NCBI GenBank assembly: GCA_963763325.1
Contig: CAVXOL010000001.1
Location: 310,001-374,000 of the forward strand
Reading direction: 5' to 3'
DNA length: 64,000 nt
Source of the DNA: JBBECJ01 sp963763325
GTDB taxonomy: Bacteria > Chloroflexota > Chloroflexia > Thermomicrobiales > CFX8
Made by a program: the position numbers and the translations under genes. A model generated the notes under the pieces. That model worked only from the letters and a program-made list of their open reading frames with translations, made no database searches and was not told the origin of the DNA. This document shows, in pieces, positions 1 through 8,687 of the stretch. Every line of letters starts with the position of its first letter. Position 1 is the stretch's first letter.

Positions 1-156
1 GCGGTCACGATTCACACCAAGAAGGACGAAGCGGGGTTCGATCTGCACAACGTGCCGCTCAAGCTCTCGACCAGCTACGTCGTTGCGGTCGGGATCGATG
101 TCAACCCGAGGAGTAGCGTACTCATCCCACGCTGGCGACTGGTGGAAACCGTTTGA
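1..156 (+). CDS. 3' end of an unrecognised protein
   Basis: Frame 1 is open from the first base to a TGA at 154-156, giving the last 51 residues of a protein that begins outside the window. The tail is rich in beta-branched residues (for example TSYVVAVGIDVNP) and ends LVETV. I do not recognise the family. The next gene on this strand is more than 2 kb away, so this looks like the end of a transcription unit. Confidence 0.45.
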   Translation, partial: AVTIHTKKDEAGFDLHNVPLKLSTSYVVAVGIDVNPRSSVLIPRWRLVETV

Positions 157-359
157 TCGCCGAAGCTAATCACTCGCTGGACCAGCCTGCGTCGGGCTGC
201 AACCGTGATTCCATCAGTGAGGAAAGTGAAGTACTTGCATCCGACGACGAATCGCTGACGTGCGGACACGACGATGTATCCGCACATCGTGTAGGAGGAG
301 CGGGCCGGACGTCGATCAGAGGGGCTGATCCGACTCACCGCGCTCCTCCTCTGGATCCA

Positions 360-716
360 TTACTCCTGCGGCAGGCTGTCCATCTGGCGCTGGAGGTCCG
401 GGTCGCTATACGCCCAGTGCTCCACGATCTTGCCGTCCGCGAGGCGAAAGAAGCTGGCGCCCGTGCCGGTCACCAGCGTGCCCGTCAACTTGTGTGTGCC
501 CTGCACTCGCCAGCGTTCGGCGACCTCGTCCCCGTCCGCGATCACGGTCTCCAACGTCCAGGTGAGCTCGCGAAAGGTTGCGCGCATCACGGTAATACTC
601 TGCTTGTAGACGCTGAGATGCTCGGCGATAAAGGCGTCGAGTGGCGGGGTACCGGCACGGTGCCAGACCTCGGCGTAGAAGCGCTGGATGAAGGCTTTGC
701 TCTCGTCGGCAGTCAT
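360..716 (-). CDS. SnoaL-like polyketide cyclase/ester cyclase family protein
   Basis: A 118-residue protein of the NTF2-like fold. It starts with a helix containing FIQRFYAEVW, and the second half has the alternating strands typical of SnoaL-like proteins (ERWRVQGTHKLTG, then GKIVEHWAYSD). The ATG at 716 was chosen because a near-perfect Shine-Dalgarno (GGAGGA) lies just upstream; the frame stays open further upstream, but that translation is low-complexity and arginine-rich. Members act as cyclases, isomerases or polar-compound hydrolases, so no substrate can be named. Length is slightly short for the family. It lies downstream of the tyrosine recombinase on the same strand, with a 130-bp gap. 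Confidence 0.72.
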   Translation of the reverse strand: MTADESKAFIQRFYAEVWHRAGTPPLDAFIAEHLSVYKQSITVMRATFRELTWTLETVIADGDEVAERWRVQGTHKLTGTLVTGTGASFFRLADGKIVEHWAYSDPDLQRQMDSLPQE

Positions 717-846
717 CGATCCTCCTCCGTCGTCGGCCGAACTGGCACGCCATGACGCGCATCGCTCGACGACCGTACCATGCCGTGGCTCCCATCCGAA
801 CGACGAACGACTGGGCAATGAGCTCACGACCAGGCGGCCACGCGCG

Positions 847-1740
847 TTAGTCGACGGCCAGCCGCTCCACCGCCCGCTCCAGATCGCGCGCGGACGGATG
901 GGTGTAGATCGCCGTTGTCTCGACCGAGTCATGCCCCATCAGGGCAGCGACCGTGACGAGGTCGACGCCGGCGTCCAGCGCGCTCTTGCCGAACGTGTGC
1001 CGCAGGGTATGTGGTGAGACACTCTCGAGACCGGCTCGTCGCGCGTACTTCTTGACCACGTTCTCGATCGCCTGCGCCTTGATCCCCTCGCCCCGCTGCG
1101 AGATGAACACGTGCTCGTCCGCGACCGTTGGCCGAACCGCCAGGTACGCGTCAATCGCCCGGCGCGCATCCAGGTTGAGCGGCACGACCCGATACTTGCT
1201 CCCCTTCCCGCTGCGAACCGTCACACTCCCCTTGCGTTCCGAGATCGTTATGTCGCGCAACGTCAACGCCGCCAACTCCCCCACCCGCAGGCCGGTGAGT
1301 CGCAAGATCTGCAGTATGGCGAGGTCACGCTTGTTGCCCTCGCGCTCCGCTTCCCGGATCAACCGATCCGCCTCGCGTCGGTCCAGGCTCTTCGGTGATC
1401 GCGGGCTCCCCTCCACTCCACGGACGGCGTCGGTCGGCCGGTCGACGATCAGCCTAACGCCCTTTGCCCAGCCGAAGAACTTGCGCAGCGCCGCCAGCCG
1501 GCGGTTGACGGTCGCTGGCTTCTTGCCTTCGACGGTGATGAGGTGGGATCGGTAGTCACGCAGATCGGTCGGGGTGACGGCGGCGGCGGCGAACGGCTCA
1601 CCGCGACTCCCCTCGAACCAGCGCGCGACCTGGAGCAGGTCGGAGCGGTAGTTGACCAGCGTCTTGTGCGCCACGTCCTGACGACGCAACTCGTCGACAA
1701 ACCGAGTGATGTCGTCTGGGGTTGCTCTGCTTTCTTCCAT
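847..1740 (-). CDS. tyrosine recombinase, XerC/XerD-like
   Basis: About 297 residues with the two-domain layout of Xer-type recombinases: an N-terminal SAM-like core-binding domain (residues about 5-90) and a C-terminal catalytic domain. The full catalytic set is visible: Arg in RLTGLRVGELAAL, HTLRH (His and Arg), His in LMGHDSVETT, and Tyr in TAIYTH. It should cut and rejoin DNA at a specific site. No attachment site or partner gene is obvious beside it, so chromosome-dimer resolution and small-element integration are both possible. Neither ATG (1740 or 1758) has a ribosome-binding site. A TATACT hexamer 8 nt before the ATG at 1740 fits a leaderless start, so I prefer 1740. Confidence 0.86.
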   Translation of the reverse strand: MEESRATPDDITRFVDELRRQDVAHKTLVNYRSDLLQVARWFEGSRGEPFAAAAVTPTDLRDYRSHLITVEGKKPATVNRRLAALRKFFGWAKGVRLIVDRPTDAVRGVEGSPRSPKSLDRREADRLIREAEREGNKRDLAILQILRLTGLRVGELAALTLRDITISERKGSVTVRSGKGSKYRVVPLNLDARRAIDAYLAVRPTVADEHVFISQRGEGIKAQAIENVVKKYARRAGLESVSPHTLRHTFGKSALDAGVDLVTVAALMGHDSVETTAIYTHPSARDLERAVERLAVD

Positions 1741-1758
1741 ATAGAAGGAGTATAGCAT

Positions 1759-2532
1759 GGTATCTAACAGTGTATGGAGAGATTAGACGTAGTCCCATCT
1801 AAGGGATAATAGATGTCTTTGGAACCCCTTAACGGTACCTAAAACACCACTGACTACGTCGAAGGGAAGTTATCACTAGGGCGTGTCTGACGAATCGGGA
1901 TGAGCATTGTTGTCTGCATTTTCCGACGATTAACGGGCTGGCAAGGCGACGAACGTACGACGGCATACTGGCGCTGCACATCATCCGGATCGAGTCAAGA
2001 ATGATTCGTCAGACACGCCCTAGTCATTATGCGTGTCGGGCCAGAGCGGTGGACGCCGTCTGAGACGAGGTCAGGTGATCGAATCCCTGCGAGGTGCCAC
2101 GCGTCAATGGTGACGCGACCTCCCCGCACCTTAACGAGACCGCGACCACAACTCCATCCCGAGCATCTTGCGCCATGCGCGTCTGCCTCGTAGAGTACGA
2201 GTATCTCACGTACGTTATGGTGCGTTGTGCCCGCGAGGGTGCGCTTACGCAGACCACCGACGGATCCTGTCACGACGAGCGCACGCATCGCCTCCGCGCC
2301 GTTCAGCATGCCAGCGTGCAGCTGTGCTGCAAAGATCTTGTAAAGGTCCCGCACCTATGATGAGCCTAGCGTGAGCGCGCGCGACCCCTGCCTAGTGGCA
2401 GATCTGGGATCACGCGGCGATCGTGAAACCGCGTCAGCCGCGATTCGAGATCCAGTCGATTCGGAGGGAGGATGCCCAGTCTGCTCAACGGTCCCCTACG
2501 ATCGTCGGAAGCGTCATAGCCGGGAGGTGACA
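1759..2532. other. intergenic space without a convincing gene
   Basis: About 770 bp between the recombinase and the metalloprotease. Apart from the 148-bp inverted-repeat element I see no gene: the short open frames lack ribosome-binding sites and family signatures. The last 50 bp hold the Shine-Dalgarno of the metalloprotease. Confidence 0.5.
1876..2023. mobile_element. 148-bp MITE with 21-bp inverted repeats and CTAG flanks
   Basis: Perfect 21-bp terminal inverted repeats occupy 1876-1896 and 2003-2023 (outer part CTAGGGCGTGTCTGACGAAT). CTAG lies at both outer ends (1876-1879 and 2020-2023), which fits a duplicated CTAG target, as described for IS5-family transposons. The 106-bp interior has no coding capacity. 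I infer a non-autonomous derivative of an IS5-type element; the parent transposase is not in this window. Confidence 0.75.
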
Positions 2533-5500
2533 ATGCTGCGCCGTGGAATGCACCAACGTCTGCTCGCACTCGTGGTGATCGTCTCAGTCTTGGCGATCTA
2601 TCCACTCCCGACACCACCACCAGTGGCCGCGAACCACACCGTGCCGCTCACCGTCACGATCTCACGCATCGCGGATCTGGGCGGTGACCTCGACGATGGA
2701 GCAGCGGATCTGTATGTGGCAGTCAACATCAACGGTGAGGTCCATCACTCGTTCAACAACATCGCAGTCGACGTTGACACGCGGACCTTCACACCACACC
2801 TCAGCTTCACGACCAATGTCCCGCTCGTACGCACCGATGAGCTGAAAGCGCTGATCCCGGTCTCGTTCTCGGTCTGGGACCACGATACATGTAGCGACCC
2901 ATTTTGCGACGATCAATTCAACCCGCTTGATGATGATGACAAAGGGGATACCAGAAATGGACCCGGCGACGAGGCCACCATCTTCGTCGACCCGATCGCC
3001 GGGACGTGGTCCGGGGACGTGACATCGCCGACAGCCTGTACACAGGGTGAGCTCGGGAACGATGTGCAATCGCTGGTCTGCTTCGGGATCTCGACCGGCG
3101 CACCCGACAGCGACGGGGACGGGCTGCTCGACGACTGGGAGATCAACGGGCTCGACCTGGATCACGCCTTCCCGCCCGAGGTCAACCTGCCGCTGATGGG
3201 CGCCGACCCGAACGTCCCCGATATCTTCCTGGAACTTGACTACACGCCCAATCAGACACCGGCCCGCGATGATATCCGCGCGATGGTACGCGCCTTTGCT
3301 GCCGCCGGAATCGCCTTGCATGTCGACATGGGCGACCTCATCGATCCCAACGCCATCGAGGGGCAGCCTGAAGGCACCTGTAATGACGGGATCGACAACG
3401 GCGGCGATGGGCAAATCGATGGGGCGGACACCAACTGCGACAACGTCAACGCCGGGAGTTCCGGCGAGTTCTTGGAGACCAGCGTCGAGGACCCCCGCCG
3501 CTGGTCGGTGGACTGCCACCCTGTGCCGACGGCGTCGACAACGACGGTGCCAACGGTGCGGATAGTGCCGATCCCTCCTGTCGTGTCAGCGACTTCCGCG
3601 ACCTCGTGCCGGATGGTGGTGGTCTCATTCTCGACAATACCGGAGCGGTCTCAACCGGGCTCTTCAACTGTGGGGTCGATGCGACGTTCTATGCCGCCAA
3701 GAATGGTGGTACGGGCTTCCAGGCCAACTTCAATCTCAACCGCCGCTGGATCTTCCACTATGCCATCAGCACCGTCAACGCCGACACCGACACTGACGGA
3801 GCAGGACCGGATACAGACACCTGTACGGTCGGTGGACAGGGCGAGATCGGTGGCAACGACTTCATCGAGTACAACCACGACGGTGGCACGATCATGCACG
3901 AATTGGGGCACAACCTCAATCTCGGCCATGGTGGCGAGGAGAGCGACGGCAGTAACTGCGACCCGAACCACGTCAGTGGCATGAACTACGATCTGCAGTT
4001 CGGCATCCCGCGGGTGGGTGGCGGCGTGATCCTCGACTACTCGCCGCCGCGTCTGAATCTTGCCGGCCCGACTACGCGTGGCAATGCGCCGCTTGACCCG
4101 CTCGTTGAGCTGGCCGGCCTCGACGAGACGGACATTCTCGATCCGAGTGACAGCGTCAATCGCTTCATCTTCGTCGATGCGACTGGCCAGAAGGTCACAA
4201 ACACGCTGAACACACAACCGAACTGGAACGGAGACACCGTCTCCGACGGGAATCCGGCAACGCTCGATCCACCGGATCTGACGGATACTGGCGTGACCGC
4301 CAACATCAATGATGCTGGTCCGGCAGATGCGGCGGGGAACCGCAGTCCTCGCGCCTGTATCAACGCCATGTCAACTGAGACCCTCGATGGCCATCATGAC
4401 TGGAACGCGATCGAATTGCGCTTCCTTCGCTTCGGAGACTCAACCACCCAGGCCCTGTTTGCGGAGCAAGATCAGGTGCCAACCACCCAGGAACGTGATG
4501 TCTTGCTGGCCGCCATCAACCGTACTGATGTCAGTGTCACACTCGCCGATAGTCCTGAGCCGGTTGGTGCCGGTGAGCAACTGACCTACACCGTGACCAC
4601 CGCCAATCACGGGCCAAACCCAGCTACCTCGGTCCAGGTCACGACAACGCTGCCGGCCGGCGTCGACTTCGTCGACACCAGTGTCCCCTGCCTGCAGGCT
4701 GGCAGTCTGGTGACGTGCAACCTCGGAGAACTGCTGGTTGGCGCCAGCCGCACGGTCACCATCCGCGTCGACGTCCCGGCTGGCTTCCTCTATCCGGGCG
4801 GGTCGAAGACGATCACGGCCACAGCGAATGTTGACAACCTAGCTGGACCGGATCCGAACGCAGCCAACGACAACGCGAGTGAAGCGACGCTCGTCATCAC
4901 CAAGGCCGACGTGACGATCAACAGCGTGACGACGACGTCGCCGCTGGAGATCCTGGTCGGTCAGCAAGCCGGCGCGACGATTGATGTCCAGGTCGCGAAT
5001 GGCGGGCCATCCAGTCCGGTCGACACGGTGCTGACCGGGACGGTGACGGCCAGCGCCGGCCTGACGGTCGCACCGGCCAGCACGACCGCCAATCAGACGG
5101 CACTCGCCGTCGGCACGCCCCAGACGATCAGCCAGTCGTTCACCCTGACCTGCACGGAGCCAGGTGAACAGACAGCGTCGTTCGGCTACTCGATCGCACT
5201 CGCCGACCCGCTTGGTGTGGATCCGGATCTGACCAACAACGCGAGGTCGGCATCGTTCACGATCGACTGCGTCATCCCGGTGGCGGTCAATGTTCGCCCG
5301 AAGGGCTTCCCGAACTCGATCAACCTCAACACCGACGCGACGCTGGCGATCCTGACGACGCGGGCGGGCGAGTATGGGCTGCCACTGGACGTTGACGCAA
5401 CCGGGATCCAACCACTGACGGTTCGCTGGGGAGTACGCGCCAACCTGTTCAATGTCGCAACGGTGACGGGCGCGAGCGAGATCCACCATCAGGGGCATCT

Positions 5501-5687
5501 CGAGCGCTCGTACGAGTTGGACGAGAAGACGCGCGACGCGGACCTGGACATGCTGATGCACTTCAAGCCGGCAGACAGCGGGCTGACGAAGACGTCAACC
5601 GAGGCGTGTGTCAAGGGCAAGCTGACGGCCGCGAATGGCAGCGTCTACACGTTCTTCGGCTGTGATGCGGTCCGCGTCACCAACTAG
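2533..5687 (+). CDS. secreted zinc metalloprotease with DUF11-like domains (one frameshift)
   Basis: Starts at the ATG at 2533 behind GGGAGGTGA, with a signal peptide (LLALVVIVSVLAIYPLP, mature side near VAANH). Then come an all-beta acidic region, a calcium-type DSDGDGLLDDWE motif, cysteine-flanked DGIDN...DG repeats, the catalytic HELGHNLNLGH, and after the protease domain a DUF11/CARDB-like domain (YTVTTANHGPNPATSVQVTT) plus a second Ig-like domain and a unique C-terminus. It probably degrades extracellular protein. The frame breaks once, between about 3485 and 3525: upstream and downstream are both clearly coding, and one missing base explains it. The next frame continues with CADGVDNDGANGAD, a second copy of the acidic repeat. 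A sequencing deletion near the C-rich stretch is as likely as a real mutation. Confidence 0.8.
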
Positions 5688-5722
5688 GCGTGCTGATCGC
5701 GAACGGTCGTGATCGCTGCTGC

Positions 5723-5750
5723 ACGAGATCCGGATCCGTCCGGATCTCGT
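5723..5750. terminator. hairpin after the metalloprotease gene
   Basis: A perfect 12-bp stem (ACGAGATCCGGA) with a TCCG loop, about 35 bp after the metalloprotease stop. There is no long T-run, so it is a probable but atypical intrinsic terminator. It also lies within reach of the end of the minus-strand metallo-hydrolase. Confidence 0.6.
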
Positions 5751-5813
5751 TCCTCGTCGTCGTGATGTCGCGCATCACGGATGTCCGTTGCGGTGCACTG
5801 AGCAGCTGCGCGT

Positions 5814-5946
5814 GTCTCAGAAGTCGTCGCTGCCGGCTCGTCCTGAGACGTTGAATCTGAGATGCGTACTGAGACGCCAGAATCTCGGCAATTATGTGCG
5901 ATACGCCGATCCGCCACCACGATCTCAAAACGGACGTTTGTGAGAC
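5814..5946. promoter_or_regulatory. cluster of CTGAGAC-type boxes and a palindrome
   Basis: Within about 130 bp lie GTCTCAG (5814-5820), CTGAGAC (5843-5849), CTGAGAT (5857-5863), CTGAGAC (5869-5875) and an imperfect palindrome at 5923-5946 with arms TCTCA and TGAGA around CGGACGTTT. The space separates two convergent genes, so its function is unclear. It could be a regulator-binding array or debris of a repeat family, since similar boxes recur in other intergenic regions. Confidence 0.35.
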
Positions 5947-5987
5947 GCATTCGGTGGGCGGTCGCGCTCTCACGCGAGGCGACCGAG

Positions 5988-6843
5988 TCACGTCGTTGCC
6001 GGGACCCAGCGCCAGTGCGCCCCATCCGCAACCACCGCACCGAGACCTGGGAAGGCCAGATGATACGCGAGGACGCGCACCTGCTCGCGCGCCGCGCGGT
6101 CGAGTAGCGCCCGCCGCGTCGCCACCGTCAAGGCCGGGTCAGCGTCGAAGTCGAAGTACCAATCGGGATGGAGCAGTTGAATCGGATGATGGACCACATC
6201 GGCGAGATGGAGGAGTCGCTCGCCAGCCGATTCGACCAGTCAGCGCGATCTGCCCCGGCGCAGTGCCCCGGCGCCGGCACCGCCCAGATGCCGGGCACAA
6301 TCCGCGCATCTAGTGCGATGCGCTCGACACGGTCCGAGATGGTCAGGAGTTGCGCGCGCGTCACGTCATCTGCGTTCCGCGTCGCGTGCGTCCACTCGAT
6401 CTCACTGATGACGTAGCGCGCGTTGGGAAACATGGGTTGGCCACGGTTGTCAACGTTCGCGCCAATATGATCAAAGTGTGCGTGGGTCAGGATGACCATG
6501 TCGATGTCGTTCCTGCCACCCCAACCGTCGCCAGCCGCTCCACGAGATGCCCCGGCGCGGTCTCGGTCGAGCCGTTGCCGGTGTCGACGAGTATCCGCTG
6601 CTGGCCGGTGTCGACCAGCAAAATGTTGTTGCTCATGTCGGTCGGGATTGACGTTGCTGCCAGCACACCGAGGGCTGTGCTCATCTCACGTGCCGTAGCG
6701 TTGGCGAAGTTGAGTGGCGCCGGATCGTCGACGAACGCGAGCGCGGCTGGCTGCGCGGGATCACGTGGATAGACGACATCGCCGATGATCAGACAAGCGA
6801 ACGCACCGATGTGCATCGAGTGGATGCCTGTTGCGAACGCCAT
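5988..6843 (-). pseudogene. MBL-fold metallo-hydrolase, frameshifted
   Basis: Reads as one metallo-beta-lactamase-fold hydrolase in three frames. The N-terminus from the ATG at 6843 (SD AAGGAG) runs MAFATGIHSMHIGAF to NNILLVDTGQQRILVDTGNG. The middle carries the metal motif THAHFDHIGAN and the downstream metal His in APGHCAG. The C-terminus is HHPIQLLHPDWYFDFDADP. Breaks lie near 6515, 6265 and 6240. The family hydrolyses diverse substrates (lactones, thioesters, phosphoesters) with two metal ions. Three small indels in otherwise well-preserved sequence suggest either recent inactivation or base-calling errors. Confidence 0.75.
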
Positions 6844-7093
6844 ACTCGGCTCCTTCATGTACACCAGCGAATGGTCGACGGTGATGCACTGCTACTGGGT
6901 GAGTAGCAAGCCCGATCGTGACATGTCAACGCCCGCTACTCGCATCCATCGAACGCACACACCGTCGTCGCGTTCATCCCACGCTTGCACGACGCTCGGC
7001 CGTTGGTGAGGCACCAGACATCGCGATCGGACGGAACGGTGGCAACGGATGAGCGCGCCAGGCGTCCTGCCATCCGTTGCCATGTTCCTTCGG

Positions 7094-8527
7094 CTAGACC
7101 GTGGGGACGATATTCTGGTTGAGACGGAACAGATTGGTCGGGTCATAACGGTTCTTGAGTCTCACGAGCCGTTCATAGTGCGGACCGAAGCCGGAGCGCA
7201 TCATCGCCTCCCCCTCCTCCTGGAATCCAGCGAAGTTCAGATAGCGACTACCGTCGGAATGCGGTTCCAGGGCGGCGATGAACTCCCGCGCCCAGGTGAC
7301 GTTGTGCGTGTCATCCGCCGCGTCCACCCAGTTCGCCTCGAGTCCGAGCAGCACGGCCGAAGATCGACCGTGAAAGGCGCTCGCCTCAACTCCGACGTCC
7401 TGGCTGCCGCCAGCCACGAACCAGAGATCGGTCGTACTCTTCGGCGACGGCTGCCATCGGGCGTGCGCGGCAATCGTCGCGATGACGTCGTCGTCGAGAG
7501 AGGCAAGGTTGAGCGACTTCCAGTAGTAGCGCATCCCATCCGGGTAGTCCGCGTCCCACAGCTTTTGAACATCGACGTAGGGCATGACGCCACTGAAATC
7601 CACGAGTGGCTCGGCAACGTCGAGCAACGGCTGTAGAATGCGTTGGCCCTCCTCGACGGGTCCAGCATATAGGGCACCAAGGATCACGTATCGTCGACCA
7701 TGCGTTTGGACTGGGAACAGTTCAGGGTCGTCGGGGACGATGCCACAGACCGCGAGCGGGTTGACGGCTGCGGGCGCCGTGGCGCAGAAGTCGCGGAAGA
7801 ACTGGAGCGTTCGCTCGGTCCCTTCTCCTTCTCCATCATGGACGACGAAGGCGAAATACACCTCCGGACCCACCGGGTGGAGTCGAAAAATGAAGCGCGT
7901 GACGATCCCGAAGTTGCCGCCTCCACCGCGCAACCCCCACAGCAACTCAGCATCCTCGCCATCGCCATCGCCTGCCATCACGACGCGTCCGTCGGCGGTG
8001 ACGACCTCAGCCCCAATCAGGTTGTCACAGGCGAGTCCGTAGGTGGAACGTAGCCAGCCATAGCCGCCACCAAGTGTCAGACCCGCGACTCCCGTCTTGG
8101 AGAAGACGCCGCCCGGCGTCGCCAACCCAAATGCTTGCGAGGCTGCATCAAGTTCTCCCCAGACCACGCCACCACCAACGTTGGCCGTGCGCGCCTCCAC
8201 GTCGATGTCGATCGACTTCAGTGGCGAGAGGTCGATGACGATGCCGCCATCACAGGTTGAGAGTCCAGCAACGCTATGCCCGCCACCGCGCACGGCGACG
8301 AGCAGCCCGTGTTCACGTGCGAACCCCAGTGCAACGACCACATCGCCGGCCGACGCGCAGGAGACCACCAGTGCCGGATGACGGTCAATCATCCCGTTCC
8401 AGACCACACGTGCCTCGTCATAGGCAGGGTCACTTGGCGTCGTGATGGTGCCGGAGATCTGCGCGTCGAGGGCGGCAATGTCGCTGGGCCTGAAGGTGCT
8501 GGCAGCGGTTGTCTCAGACTGAAGCAT
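7094..8527 (-). CDS. FAD-linked oxidoreductase, berberine-bridge type (copy 1)
   Basis: A 477-residue flavoenzyme: an N-terminal FAD-binding PCMH domain and a C-terminal BBE domain ending YDPTNLFRLNQNIVPTV. Both covalent-FAD ligands of the family are visible: His in VRGGGHSVAG and Cys in YGLACDNLIGAEV, so a bicovalent flavin is expected. Enzymes of this type oxidise alcohols, sugars or hydroxylated secondary metabolites with O2. The start follows an excellent AAGGAGGAGG site. It is monocistronic, and its neighbour upstream on the same strand is a STAND-LuxR regulator. Three relatives lie at 17.3, 30 and 52 kb. Confidence 0.9.
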   Translation of the reverse strand: MLQSETTAASTFRPSDIAALDAQISGTITTPSDPAYDEARVVWNGMIDRHPALVVSCASAGDVVVALGFAREHGLLVAVRGGGHSVAGLSTCDGGIVIDLSPLKSIDIDVEARTANVGGGVVWGELDAASQAFGLATPGGVFSKTGVAGLTLGGGYGWLRSTYGLACDNLIGAEVVTADGRVVMAGDGDGEDAELLWGLRGGGGNFGIVTRFIFRLHPVGPEVYFAFVVHDGEGEGTERTLQFFRDFCATAPAAVNPLAVCGIVPDDPELFPVQTHGRRYVILGALYAGPVEEGQRILQPLLDVAEPLVDFSGVMPYVDVQKLWDADYPDGMRYYWKSLNLASLDDDVIATIAAHARWQPSPKSTTDLWFVAGGSQDVGVEASAFHGRSSAVLLGLEANWVDAADDTHNVTWAREFIAALEPHSDGSRYLNFAGFQEEGEAMMRSGFGPHYERLVRLKNRYDPTNLFRLNQNIVPTV

Positions 8528-8687
8528 GGAAACCTCCTCCTTGCTGTGAACGGTGCTCGCCTCAATGGTTGAGCGTCTGAGCTGACACTACCGTCGCCAC
8601 GCCGTTCGCACATCGTGAGAACTCCCCATTCACACGCGGACGCAGGGCATGGGGAATCTTCCCCACGCCGTTTATTGCCGTTCGCGG

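Noticed and set aside
153..755. 200-residue plus-strand frame opposite the SnoaL-like gene
   Set aside because: Antisense shadow: no ribosome-binding site, composition typical of reversed GC-rich coding DNA.
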